This document shows, in pieces, positions 1-7,526 of a stretch of DNA of 22,626 nucleotides. The notes under the pieces were generated by a model that worked only from the letters and a program-made list of their open reading frames with translations, was not told where the DNA came from and did no database searches. Position numbers and translations under genes: made by a program. Every line of letters starts with the position of its first letter. Within the stretch, counting starts at the first letter, position 1. Source of the stretch: CAZRXG01 sp964603985 (lineage in GTDB: Bacteria > Chloroflexota > Anaerolineae > Aggregatilineales > UBA3940); NCBI GenBank assembly GCA_964603985.1, contig CAZRXG010000052.1, positions 1 to 22,626 on the forward strand, read 5' to 3'.

Positions 1-24
1 CCAGGCTTCCCCCAGCGCAGATCC

Positions 25-53
25 AGTATAACACGTTTCTAACCTCGTGACAA
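25..53 (-). promoter_or_regulatory. Sigma70-type promoter reading out of the left edge
   Basis: On the minus strand a TTGTCA -35 box (53-48) and a TATACT -10 box (30-25) are separated by exactly 17 bases. This is a good housekeeping-type promoter directed towards position 1, so it should drive a gene lying to the left of the window. It lies downstream of the aminotransferase gene on the same strand. I see no convincing hairpin terminator in 54-125, so some readthrough from the upstream operon is possible. Only the spacing and hexamers support this call. Confidence 0.6.
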
Positions 54-125
54 GAGTTTCCTGCCGAAAATTTTAAGATTCCCGGTGAACCCCATGCCAC
101 AGAGGATAACACACAACCGAGCCAC

Positions 126-1484
126 TCAGGTTTCAACCCCATCTAAACTTTTGACAGCCGCGTCGATGGCCGGGCCGAGATACGAGACAATCTCATCAAC
201 TTGGCCCTCATCAACGACCAGCGGCGGCGCGACCATCACGAGGTCACCGGCGACGCCATCCACACCGCCACCCATAGGATAAACGATCAGACCGGCGGCA
301 AATGCCCGCTCAAAGACACGCTCGGCCAGATGAGCCGAAGGCGGAAACGGCTGCCTGGTTGCGCGGTCGGCAACAAACTCCAGCGCCCACATCAGCCCCC
401 TACCCCGCACATCGCCCACGTGAGGATGATCGTCGAAGGCGTCATGCAGCGCCCGGCCTAAACGCTCCCCAAGCTCCGCCGCGCGGCCAACGAGATCGTG
501 CTCCTCCATATAACGCAAAGCCGCCAGCCCGGCAGCCGCCGCAACCGGCTGGTGCGAAAAAGTCCCGCCGTGGTTGAAATCGCCGGTCTTCTCCCACAGC
601 AGATCGACCACATCACCCCGCACCGCCGTCACGCTGAGCGGCAGATAGCCGCCCGAAACTCCCTTGCCCAGGCAGATCACGTCCGGTGAAACGCCGAAGC
701 CCTCCACAGCAAACCACCTGCCAGTGCGCCCCATACCGCTCATCACCTCGTCGGCGATCAGGAGCACGCCGTAGCGGTCGCATATCTCGCGTATGCGGGG
801 CCAATACTCGTCGGGCGGCACGACCGCGCCCAACGTCGCCCCGGCGACCGGCTCGGCAATGAAGGCGGCCACCGTCCCCGACCCCTGGCGCTTAATCTCA
901 TCTTCGAGTGCATCGGCGCATCGCAGCCCGCAGGACGGGTATTCCAGCCCAAACGGGCAGCGGTAACAATACACCGGCGGGATGTGGGGCATGTCGGTGA
1001 TCATCGGCGCGAAGATCCCACGCATCGACGGTTTGCCGGTGATCGCCAGCGCCCCCAGCGTCGCACCGTGATACGACCCCCAACGGGCGATCACCCTGTA
1101 ACGCGACGGCTCCCCGCGCGCAATCTGCACCTGCCGGGCGAGCTTGATCGCCGTCTCGGTCGCCTCGGAGCCGGACGCCATGAAGAACAGGCGCGCGTCT
1201 TCCAACGGGAGATGGGCGGCCAGGCCCTCGGCCAATTCCTCCAGCGCGGGGTTGGTGAACATCGTTGCGTGGGCATAGGCCACCCGCGCGGCCTGCTCGC
1301 GGATCGCATCGGCAATCTCCTGCACGCCGTGCCCGACGTTGACGACCACCGCCCCGCCGGACGCGTCGATGTAGCGCCGACCGTCGGTATCCCACAGGTA
1401 GACGCCCTGACCGTGCGAGATGACAGGCTTGGGACGCCTGTGTTTGCGATAAAAAACGTGGCTTGACCGGGTCTGATCGGTTAT
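126..1484 (-). CDS. Class III (PLP-dependent) aminotransferase
   Basis: Fold-type I aminotransferase of the omega-amino-acid/acetylornithine class, transferring an amino group to a keto acid in the cytoplasm. Numbered from the start chosen here (about 452 residues), the PLP-binding region shows GSEATETA near 105-112, DEVMSGMGRTG at 245-255 and the Schiff-base lysine K274 in LGKGVSGG. Cys173, Cys176, Cys185 and Cys189 form a C-x2-C-x8-C-x3-C cluster seen in a subset of the class. The start is unusual: the only canonical in-frame start upstream is TTG at 1559, which lies inside the methyltransferase gene, lacks a nearby Shine-Dalgarno and adds an Arg/Gly-rich non-family tail. Instead CGGAGG lies six bases before an ATA codon at 1484, giving the expected TDQTRSSHVFYRKHRRP N-terminus. 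It is the last gene of the minus-strand run, 19 bases after the methyltransferase stop. Exact substrate unknown. Confidence 0.9.
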   Translation of the reverse strand: MTDQTRSSHVFYRKHRRPKPVISHGQGVYLWDTDGRRYIDASGGAVVVNVGHGVQEIADAIREQAARVAYAHATMFTNPALEELAEGLAAHLPLEDARLFFMASGSEATETAIKLARQVQIARGEPSRYRVIARWGSYHGATLGALAITGKPSMRGIFAPMITDMPHIPPVYCYRCPFGLEYPSCGLRCADALEDEIKRQGSGTVAAFIAEPVAGATLGAVVPPDEYWPRIREICDRYGVLLIADEVMSGMGRTGRWFAVEGFGVSPDVICLGKGVSGGYLPLSVTAVRGDVVDLLWEKTGDFNHGGTFSHQPVAAAAGLAALRYMEEHDLVGRAAELGERLGRALHDAFDDHPHVGDVRGRGLMWALEFVADRATRQPFPPSAHLAERVFERAFAAGLIVYPMGGGVDGVAGDLVMVAPPLVVDEGQVDEIVSYLGPAIDAAVKSLDGVET

Positions 1485-1503
1485 GGTGACCCTCCGATTG
1501 TGC

Positions 1504-2043
1504 TCAGCCCTGCCCGTCCACCGTCGCCGCGTACCTGAAGATCCGCCCCTGGCTGCCAACGAAGGTAAAAAGTCCCCCTTCGGTCACGGCTGTCGACGAC
1601 CCGCCGCCCTCCACCGCCATGATCCCGCCCGGCTTCAGCACCCGGTGAAGCTCCGGCAGAACACGATCCAGCGGCAGGCCGTGGATCACGCCGAAAAGGA
1701 AGGTCAGGTCGATGCTGTCGTCGGGCAGCCCGGTTTCGGCTGCGTCGGCGAGCGTTACGGTGACGTTGGCGAGATCGGTGCCCCGAAGTTTCTTCTCCGC
1801 CGCCTGGATGGCGAGCGGGTGTATATCTACGACGTAGAGATGGCCGCTTTCACCCACCATCTCCGCTGCCGGTACGGTGAAGAAAGCCGGGCCGCAGCCG
1901 ACCTCCAAAACCTGCTGCCCCGGCTGGAGCCCCGCAGCCTCCAGAGCCTTGTACGGGCTGTCAAGCACCCGGCGCAACGGGTTATCGTGAATGACCGACA
2001 TCATCCTGAAAGCAGTGTTTCCCATCTTGCCCCTGCGGTGCAT
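1504..2043 (-). CDS. Class I SAM-dependent methyltransferase
   Basis: Small cytoplasmic methyltransferase of the Methyltransf_11/25 type, 179 residues. Motif I is clear as VLEVGCGPAFFTVPAA (about 45-60), followed by the acidic residue that binds the SAM ribose in YVVDIHP (D72) and by a post-motif stretch with LADAAETGLPDDSIDLTFLF and LHRVLKPGG. These match the UbiE/arsenite-methyltransferase-like fold, but no substrate-specific residues are recognisable. The ATG at 2043 directly follows the TAG stop of the upstream gene, and GGAGGG lies seven bases before it, so translation is probably coupled. The C-terminus is short for the family, ending soon after the last core strand. Methyl acceptor unknown. 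Confidence 0.85.
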   Translation of the reverse strand: MHRRGKMGNTAFRMMSVIHDNPLRRVLDSPYKALEAAGLQPGQQVLEVGCGPAFFTVPAAEMVGESGHLYVVDIHPLAIQAAEKKLRGTDLANVTVTLADAAETGLPDDSIDLTFLFGVIHGLPLDRVLPELHRVLKPGGIMAVEGGGSSTAVTEGGLFTFVGSQGRIFRYAATVDGQG

Positions 2044-2775
2044 CTACTCACCCTCCTCATTACCGGCCATTGCAGCCAGCGAGTATACCAGCGCGTTTCC
2101 GCGCCTGTCAACGACCTGGATCACGTCCATCTTACGCAGGCAGTAGGCCATCTTCTGAGCAAGGCTGCGCCGCGCGCCGAGCGCACCGGCCAGATCGCGC
2201 GTGGTGAACGGGTCGGACAGGGTGGACGGCAGCAGCGGCACGAAGTCAGGCGGCGATTCGAAGACTGCCCGATCAACCACATCCAGCAGCCGCCGGTCGT
2301 GGATGCTCCAGCCCTTGCGCCGCCAGCTCCCCTTGCCATCGTTGTAGAGGATCACCTCCTCCTGGATAAGCAGCACCTCAACCGAAAAGTTGGGATGCGC
2401 GACCAGGGTCGGCAGCCGCACCAGCTCGACGAAGAGATCCTCCACCCGCCCGCGCTTAGGCGACTTGCGCCGGCTGACCGCCGAGCGACCGTCCGCAGAC
2501 AGCCGGACGATCCAGCGCTCGCGGGGGATGGGGTGCACCAGGCGCACGGGATGCCCCTCGATCAGCTTGCCCAACTTGCGCTTCAACGCCGAGAAGTTGC
2601 CGGTCTGGATCTCGATCAGCAGATCGCCACGCACGATGTCGATCACGTAGCCACTGACACGCACCTCCAGCCGGTCGCCGGGTTGGGTGTACCAGTCTTT
2701 CAAGGCCGCGTGCAGCGACTGCTCGGCCAGCGTGCCGATGCCGGGCGTCTCCTCGCCGGAAGTGTGCGCCGCCAT
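2044..2775 (-). CDS. PD-(D/E)XK-like nuclease-fold protein with C-terminal winged helix
   Basis: Protein of 243 residues that I do not recognise by name. The N-terminal part shows an arrangement typical of PD-(D/E)XK nuclease folds: E18 in an amphipathic helix (LAEQSLHAALKDWY), D46 in a strand (GYVIDIVRG), then E55-I-Q57 in LLIEIQTGNF, followed by a basic helix (SALKRKLGKL). Q replaces the usual Lys, which is tolerated in several families. The C-terminal 60 residues (TTRDLAGALGARRSLAQKMAYCLRKMDVIQVV) look like a winged helix-turn-helix. The longer frame opening at 2898 is rejected because its first 41 residues are Arg/Cys-rich and overlap the thiolase gene. The ATG at 2775 is four bases past the thiolase stop. 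It could be a DNA-acting enzyme or an inactive nuclease-fold regulator; function unknown. Confidence 0.75.
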   Translation of the reverse strand: MAAHTSGEETPGIGTLAEQSLHAALKDWYTQPGDRLEVRVSGYVIDIVRGDLLIEIQTGNFSALKRKLGKLIEGHPVRLVHPIPRERWIVRLSADGRSAVSRRKSPKRGRVEDLFVELVRLPTLVAHPNFSVEVLLIQEEVILYNDGKGSWRRKGWSIHDRRLLDVVDRAVFESPPDFVPLLPSTLSDPFTTRDLAGALGARRSLAQKMAYCLRKMDVIQVVDRRGNALVYSLAAMAGNEEGE

Positions 2776-2779
2776 GTGC

Positions 2780-3037
2780 CTACAGCATCTCGATGACCGT
2801 CGCCTCGCCCTGCCCGACGCCCACGCACAGCGTCGCGAGCCCGTAACGCATCTGCTCGCCTGCCTGGTTGGCGCAGCCCATGTAAACCTCTTCGACAATG
2901 GCGGGGTCGATGCCGGTGCGCTCGACGATGGCCTTGATGGGGATGGCGCACAGGTCGTCGGGCCGGACGGCGGAGAGCGTGCCGCCGTGTCTGCCGACGG
3001 CGGTACGCACGGCGTCGATGATCACCACTTCATGCAT
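2780..3037 (-). pseudogene. Thiolase (acetyl-CoA acetyltransferase) with the central ~300 residues missing
   Basis: An 85-residue open frame that starts like a normal thiolase (HEVVIIDAVRTAVGRHGGTL, then EEVYMGCANQAGE at 49-61) and then jumps directly to the thiolase C-terminus (RYGLATLCVGVGQG, 64-77) before a TAG stop. Thiolases are about 390 residues; the part holding the acyl-accepting Cys of the N-terminal domain and the GHP histidine is absent, while the C-terminal CxG cysteine (C71) remains. The join near 2848-2860 is in frame and there is no internal stop. GAGGTG lies six bases before the ATG at 3037; a GTG at 3046 is also in frame. It starts 12 bases after the sulfatase stop and ends four bases before the next ATG. 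It cannot be an active thiolase; a deletion relic is most likely, an assembly collapse is possible. Confidence 0.85.
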
Positions 3038-3049
3038 AGCATTCACCTC

Positions 3050-4456
3050 TCAGTCAGATGCAACCGGCGTCGGCGTGGGCCGAACCCTCGCGCGTTCTTC
3101 TGCCAGACGCTCCTTGAGACGAGCGATGATATCCGCATAGGCGGGATTGTCGATCTGGTTCTCCAACTGGTAGGGGTCTGCCTCCAGATCGTACAACTCC
3201 GATATGTCTCCCTCCGTCTCCACATAGACATATTGTCCGGTGTGGTAAGCCATATAGGGCGGAGCAGCATGCTTCTCTTCGGGCCACCCCTCAATGACCA
3301 GCCCGTCCCGCCAATTGTCATCCCCTTGCAGCAGGGACACGAGGGAGAGGCCATCCACATCGGGGGGAACGGGGATCCCGGCCAATTCGTAAATGGTCGG
3401 CGCGATGTCGATGTTCGCCACGATCCGCGACTCCTGGTAAGGCTCCGGCACCAGTGGTGGGTAGCGCAGCGCAAAAGGCACGCGGCTCGCCTCCTCGTAG
3501 ACGAATATCTTACCGCCCTCGATGCGGTGCTCGCCGAAAAAACCCCCGTCGTCCGAGAGGTAAATCACCAGCGTTTCGTCCAGGACACCATACCCCTCCA
3601 GCGCCTCGACAATATCCTCGACCGCAACGTCGAGGGCGTTGAGGGTTCGGATTTGATCGAGGTATTTGCCGTCGAGTGAGGCCATTTCCTTGGCCGTGAG
3701 CAGGGGCCACTGCGCCTGAAGCCACTCAGGTTTGTCAGAGATGTCCTCCTCATTGTAATTCGGGGGCCGGTAGGGCGGCTCGTCGCGATAAAGGCCCCTG
3801 TCACCGGGAGCCGGGACAGCCGGCTTGTGAGGTGCATAGGGTGCAAACAACAGAAAGAACGGCCTCTTTCGGCGGACGGCACGTTTCAGGAATTTCAGGG
3901 CATAATCGCGTAGCAGATAGGTCTGGTAACCCTCGCGCTCTACCCACTTACCGTCGATGTTCAACGGTGCATCGAAGTAGGTCGCGTTTGTGCTTCCACT
4001 CGCCAGCCCCACCCACGAATCAAACTCCGGGAGCGGGTCGTCGTCCTCCGGCCTCGGATACGAGTTCAGGTACTTGCCGACGAGGCCGGTGTAGTAGCCA
4101 CTCTCGTGCAGACGCTGGATCAACGTCTCCTCTTCCAGCGGGTCCATGTTGGCAAGCACCCCGTGATTGTGGGCGTACATCCCCGTGAGAATGCTCGAAC
4201 GGCTGGGGCCGCAGCGCGCCGTCGTCACGTATCCCCGGCTGAACTCGACCCCTTCCTCAAAGATGCGTGCCTGTGTGCGGGGCATGTACTCCATCGTGTA
4301 GTAGCGCTGATCGTCACTGACGATGACGACAATGTTGGGACGGCTGTCGGGCTCATTCCGGCCCAACACGCCCTCTCCCGCCGAACAGGCGGTGATTGCA
4401 AGAAAAGCACACGCACCAACTGACAGGCACTGGCCTGCACGCCTGGACAAGTCCAT
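3050..4456 (-). CDS. Lipoprotein sulfatase (type I, alkaline-phosphatase superfamily)
   Basis: Exported sulfatase, 468 residues, expected to hydrolyse sulfate esters outside the cytoplasmic membrane. A signal peptide ends in a lipobox (ITAC, Cys24), predicting a lipid-anchored protein. The N-terminal metal-binding strand NIVVIVSDDQR (41-51) supplies the paired aspartates, and Cys82 lies in CGPSRSSILTG, the C-x-P-S-R signature whose Cys is converted to formylglycine. Later YLSDDGGFFGEHR supplies further metal ligands. The C-terminus ends in a short Pro/Thr tail without a membrane helix. An AAAGGGG Shine-Dalgarno precedes the ATG, and the gene lies 34 bases after the HAD gene. It is clearly paralogous to the sulfatase at 7606-9129. 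No maturation enzyme (FGE or anSME) is encoded here. Substrate unknown. Confidence 0.92.
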   Translation of the reverse strand: MDLSRRAGQCLSVGACAFLAITACSAGEGVLGRNEPDSRPNIVVIVSDDQRYYTMEYMPRTQARIFEEGVEFSRGYVTTARCGPSRSSILTGMYAHNHGVLANMDPLEEETLIQRLHESGYYTGLVGKYLNSYPRPEDDDPLPEFDSWVGLASGSTNATYFDAPLNIDGKWVEREGYQTYLLRDYALKFLKRAVRRKRPFFLLFAPYAPHKPAVPAPGDRGLYRDEPPYRPPNYNEEDISDKPEWLQAQWPLLTAKEMASLDGKYLDQIRTLNALDVAVEDIVEALEGYGVLDETLVIYLSDDGGFFGEHRIEGGKIFVYEEASRVPFALRYPPLVPEPYQESRIVANIDIAPTIYELAGIPVPPDVDGLSLVSLLQGDDNWRDGLVIEGWPEEKHAAPPYMAYHTGQYVYVETEGDISELYDLEADPYQLENQIDNPAYADIIARLKERLAEERARVRPTPTPVASD

Positions 4457-4490
4457 TTACACCCCTTTCAAAGTTCCCCTGCTCAACCCA

Positions 4491-5162
4491 CTATCGTCCG
4501 TTACACCCATCGACCTGAGCCAGCAATTCCTCCAGCGTCATATCCGCCAGCGAATCCAGTCGCATGTCGGCATGGCCCAGGTCGAGGCGGCGGGTCATAT
4601 CATTAGGCACGGCGACGCAAAAAATACCCGCCGCCCTGGCCCCGGTGATTCCGTGCGCCGAATCCTCGAAAACGATGGCCTCGTCCGGCCCAACACCCAG
4701 CGCATCGAGCGCAGCCAGAAACAGGGCCGGATCCGGCTTGACGCGTTCCACGTCCTCGCCCGTCTTGATCACGGCGAAGTGCGGGAGCAGCCCCAGGCGT
4801 TCCAGATGCCCGCCAACCCAGGCGCGCTTCGAGCTGGACGCAACGGCCAGTTTCAGGCCAAGCCGCCGGGCGTCGGCAATAACATCCTCGACGCCCGGCA
4901 TCACCGGCAGCCCGGCGATAAGCTCCGCTCCATGCTCGTCATGCCGGGCGTGGATCGCCTCCCGGTCAACGGGTCGGCCAAGCTGCTCCTCGATGTCGGC
5001 AGCGGGATCAAAGGGGGTTTCGTGCCCCCCGATGATCGTCAGCCACTTCGAGAGCGACAACCGGCAGCCGTATTCCCGGTACACCTTCTGCCAGGCAAGG
5101 AGGTCAGGAAGCTCGGTCTCCAGGATGAGACCATCGAAGTCAAAAATGAGCGCTCGTATCAT
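4491..5162 (-). CDS. HAD-superfamily hydrolase (beta-phosphoglucomutase-like)
   Basis: Cytoplasmic phosphatase or phosphomutase of HAD subfamily IA, 223 residues, full length. Motif I is FDFDGL with nucleophile D8 and general acid D10; motif II is AVASSS (about 107-111); motif III is K142 in VKPDP; motif IV is FEDSAHG with E166-D167 for Mg2+. The helical cap between residues 15 and 85 fits the beta-phosphoglucomutase/phosphoglycolate phosphatase group. It is the first gene of a six-gene minus-strand run, with a TATAAT element 40 bases upstream. Its C-terminus (CNGR) is followed 34 bases later by the sulfatase. Specific sugar phosphate not deducible. Confidence 0.9.
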   Translation of the reverse strand: MIRALIFDFDGLILETELPDLLAWQKVYREYGCRLSLSKWLTIIGGHETPFDPAADIEEQLGRPVDREAIHARHDEHGAELIAGLPVMPGVEDVIADARRLGLKLAVASSSKRAWVGGHLERLGLLPHFAVIKTGEDVERVKPDPALFLAALDALGVGPDEAIVFEDSAHGITGARAAGIFCVAVPNDMTRRLDLGHADMRLDSLADMTLEELLAQVDGCNGR

Positions 5163-5201
5163 GCAGCGGCATAGTCCTTAGCGAAGGAATCAACGCGGCC
5201 C

Positions 5202-5207
5202 ATTATA
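5202..5207 (-). promoter_or_regulatory. TATAAT -10 element of the HAD-sulfatase operon
   Basis: A perfect TATAAT on the minus strand lies 40 bases before the HAD start codon. The place where a -35 box would lie is occupied by the terminator hairpin of the preceding protease gene, and no good -35 hexamer is seen. It is the best promoter candidate for the run 126-5162, but weakly supported. Confidence 0.4.
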
Positions 5208-5209
5208 AC

Positions 5210-5245
5210 AAAAAAGGAAAGCTGCGCAGGAAAACCCCACGCAGC
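5210..5245 (-). terminator. Rho-independent terminator of the M50 protease gene
   Basis: On the minus strand GCTGCG (5245-5240) pairs with CGCAGC (5226-5221) around a 13-base loop, followed immediately by TTTCCTTTTTT. It lies about 50 bases after the stop codon of the protease gene. Its U-tract runs straight into the TATAAT element of the next gene, so terminator and promoter are packed back to back. Confidence 0.7.
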
Positions 5246-5295
5246 CCTATAAACTCGATTAGATTTACCGTGCGGCGGCTGTCAGGCCCCCGCCG

Positions 5296-6294
5296 TCAGC
5301 AGCAGCCCCTCACCGCCCAACGCCCGCGCATGAAGCTGAACACGTCATCCCGCCGCAGCACGCCCAGCACCCGGCCCCCTTCGACCACAGGAAGCTGGTT
5401 GGTGCCGTAGAGATCCATCTTTCTCAGCGCCGCCCACAGGCCGGTATCGGGCTGGAGCGTCTCAACCGAGCCGGTCGGCACCGCCAAAGGAAGGCCCATG
5501 TACGTCGCGGGCCGCATCACCTGTGAGACCCGCTGGCCGGAGAGCAGGTCGCGCACGCGCCGCATCCGCACCTCGGCGTCGGCAGCCTGCTGTAGGAAGA
5601 TACCGATGAAGATCGTCCACAGACCGTTGCTGAGATTCCCGCCCAACGCCCGCCACACGCCGAGGGCGATAAACCCGACCGAGACGATCCGCCCGACGTT
5701 GGCGGCGATCAGCGTCGCCCGGCGGAGGTCACGGCCAATGCCCCAGATGATCGCCCGCAGCACCCGCCCCCCGTCCAGCGGGAAGCCGGGCACCAGGTTG
5801 AAGAGGCCCAGCATCAGGTTAATGAGGGCCAGATAGCCGGACAGGCCCGCCAGCGCCTCAAGCGGCAGAAGCCTCCCACCGCCCGATACAACTTGCAGCA
5901 CTGTGAAAACGGCGAAGAACAGACCGGCCAGCACGAAGCTGACCACCGGCCCGGCGATGGCGATGAAAAACTCACCCGCCGCGCTGGGCGGCTCGTCGAC
6001 CAGCTCGGCCACCCCACCGAAGATCATCAGGCGGATGCGCCGCACCGGGACTTTGTAGCCCATCGCGACCACCGAATGCCCCAGTTCGTGGAGCAGCACA
6101 CTGGCAAAGAGCATGATGGTCGCCGCGCCCCCCACAAGCCAATACAGAGCGGTCGGCCACGCAGCGTAGTGCTCAGGGAAGTAGCCCGTCGCCAGGGAGA
6201 AAGTGAGCAGCCCGACGATCAAAAACCACGAGTAGTCAAGCCCGATTGGAATCCCGAAAATCCGGCCAACTGCAATGGTATTTCGCTGTCTCAT
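5296..6294 (-). CDS. Site-2 protease family zinc metalloprotease (M50) with CBS region
   Basis: Intramembrane metalloprotease, 332 residues. The zinc site HELGH at 69-73 lies in a membrane helix, and the second conserved motif N166-LVPGFPLD174-GG provides the remaining ligand. About six hydrophobic segments span residues 18-225. The cytoplasmic C-terminus from about 252 carries a CBS-like stretch (VSQVMRP then TNQLPVVEGGRVLGVLRRDDV), as in the SpoIVFB-like/Rip3 group in which CBS modules sense nucleotides. Only about one and a half CBS units are present, and the end (RGRWAVRGCC) is abrupt. A GAGGAG sequence lies ten bases before the ATG. Family members cleave membrane-bound anti-sigma factors or regulators; no partner is visible here. 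It is transcribed alone, divergently from 6603. Confidence 0.93.
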   Translation of the reverse strand: MRQRNTIAVGRIFGIPIGLDYSWFLIVGLLTFSLATGYFPEHYAAWPTALYWLVGGAATIMLFASVLLHELGHSVVAMGYKVPVRRIRLMIFGGVAELVDEPPSAAGEFFIAIAGPVVSFVLAGLFFAVFTVLQVVSGGGRLLPLEALAGLSGYLALINLMLGLFNLVPGFPLDGGRVLRAIIWGIGRDLRRATLIAANVGRIVSVGFIALGVWRALGGNLSNGLWTIFIGIFLQQAADAEVRMRRVRDLLSGQRVSQVMRPATYMGLPLAVPTGSVETLQPDTGLWAALRKMDLYGTNQLPVVEGGRVLGVLRRDDVFSFMRGRWAVRGCC

Positions 6295-6602
6295 TTAGCT
6301 CAAACTCCTCGCTTACAATACATCCACACAGACATCACACACAACACACTTTGCTTCATCCTCAGTTTAGCATATGGCGGCGGCGCAATCCATCAGAAGC
6401 ACCTAAGAATCAGTCCCTGTCACCCTCACTTATATGACGCGGTGAAGGGACAAAAGCTTCCGTGCCGGGCAGCATCTCCTGACAGCCGGTGAACGCGGAG
6501 CTTACCCGGCTTCCCCTCTCGCTCAAGCCGGGTTAAACTTGATGGCGAAAAGTTCGGTTCTGCCTTATCCGGCCTCTCACCCACAGCCGGGAGTCATTTC
6601 CA
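6295..6602. other. Divergent intergenic region with a 9-bp inverted repeat
   Basis: This 308-base stretch separates the protease gene (minus) from the beta-sandwich protein gene (plus). I see no gene in it. It contains a perfect 9-bp inverted repeat, ACCCGGCTT at 6504-6512 and AAGCCGGGT at 6525-6533, with a 12-base loop. No T-run follows, so an operator or mRNA hairpin is more likely than a terminator. A TTGTGT-N18-TATTGT arrangement on the minus strand could serve the protease but is a weak match. Confidence 0.4.
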
Positions 6603-7439
6603 ATGAATGGTCAGCCACAATACGGTGGTCAAAAGCCCAACCCACCAGGCCCGAAACGCCTCGGCGAGATCCTGGAAGACCTGTTCTACTTCGTGGGAAA
6701 TACGGCTGGGTGGGCTGTATTCGCTCAATTGGCGCTCCTGCTTGGCGTTGCCTTCTGGCTGTTCGCCATCAAGCGCCCTTTCCACATGATACCCATGAGT
6801 GAAGCCGATCAGGCCGCAGTTGAACGGCAGGAAGGTTGGACGGCAGCAGTCGAGGAAACGTTCACCGGCGGAACCATCCATTCCGATGTGGACTGGCCGC
6901 ACGGCCCGGAAACGGGCGATTTCTTTCGTGCCGAGCGCACTTTTGTCGACGAATGCTATCTGTGGCACATCGACTTTTTCGCTATTCCTGCCGAATGCTG
7001 CCGCTCATTTACGCTGGCGTTCCTTCCCGACCTGACTGTCGATGACTTCTTGCTGACGGTCGACTTCACAAAACACAGCGGAGATGATGGCATTCAGTAC
7101 GGCGTTGTGTATCACTACGTCGACCTGGACAACTTCTACATATTTGACATGAACGACATCGGCAACATGGGCACCGCTGTCTGGCACCAGGGCGAATGGA
7201 AAGCGATCTTCACGCCATCATTCAGGCACAGTCCGATCCGGGCTTACAGCACAAACCGGCTGACCCTCAGCGTCGAGAGCGGACACGCTCTGGTGTTCAT
7301 CAACGATGAATATGTCGGTCAGTACGATGATAACCGCGTTCCATCCGGCAAACTGGGATTCGTCGTCAGCCCCCCCTATGAGGATGTAGGAACCATCGAC
7401 ATCAGCATCGACAACGTTGTGCTGCGCACGCCCAACTGA
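6603..7439 (+). CDS. Membrane-anchored extracellular protein with concanavalin/LamG-like domain
   Basis: Protein of 278 residues. A short Pro-rich cytoplasmic tail is followed by one membrane helix (about 34-56) and an extracellular domain (about 70-278). That domain has alternating strands and the features of the 3-keto-disaccharide hydrolase/LamG jelly-roll group: VDFTKHSGDDGIQYGVVYHY, LDNFYIFDM, RLTLSVESGHALVFINDEYVGQ, then GKLGFVVSP and IDNVVL at the end. These typically bind or act on carbohydrate, but no catalytic residues are evident, so a binding or structural role is an inference. C118, C132 and C133 are outside the membrane. The ATG is nine bases after GGGAG. It is a single-gene unit, less GC-rich in appearance than its neighbours. 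Confidence 0.75.
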   Translation: MNGQPQYGGQKPNPPGPKRLGEILEDLFYFVGNTAGWAVFAQLALLLGVAFWLFAIKRPFHMIPMSEADQAAVERQEGWTAAVEETFTGGTIHSDVDWPHGPETGDFFRAERTFVDECYLWHIDFFAIPAECCRSFTLAFLPDLTVDDFLLTVDFTKHSGDDGIQYGVVYHYVDLDNFYIFDMNDIGNMGTAVWHQGEWKAIFTPSFRHSPIRAYSTNRLTLSVESGHALVFINDEYVGQYDDNRVPSGKLGFVVSPPYEDVGTIDISIDNVVLRTPN

Positions 7440-7526
7440 ACAACCGGCTCAATCCATCACAGGAGTTACGCAGTTGGCCGCTTCTGCGCACTTTCAGCCC
7501 TGCCACAGCGGGTCAGGGGTGTAAAA

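Noticed and set aside
1483..2796. 437-residue open frame on the plus strand across the methyltransferase and nuclease-like genes
   Set aside because: Crosses two real minus-strand genes, has no recognisable motif, and its composition is that of a shadow frame.
2776..2898. 41-residue N-terminal extension of the PD-(D/E)XK-like protein
   Set aside because: Arg/Cys-rich sequence overlapping the thiolase remnant in another frame; ATG 2775 is a better coupled start.
2044..3037. Restriction-modification system (nuclease-like protein plus methyltransferase)
   Set aside because: The methyltransferase has small-molecule type motifs and none of the DNA methylase catalytic motifs (DPPY or PC); no specificity subunit.
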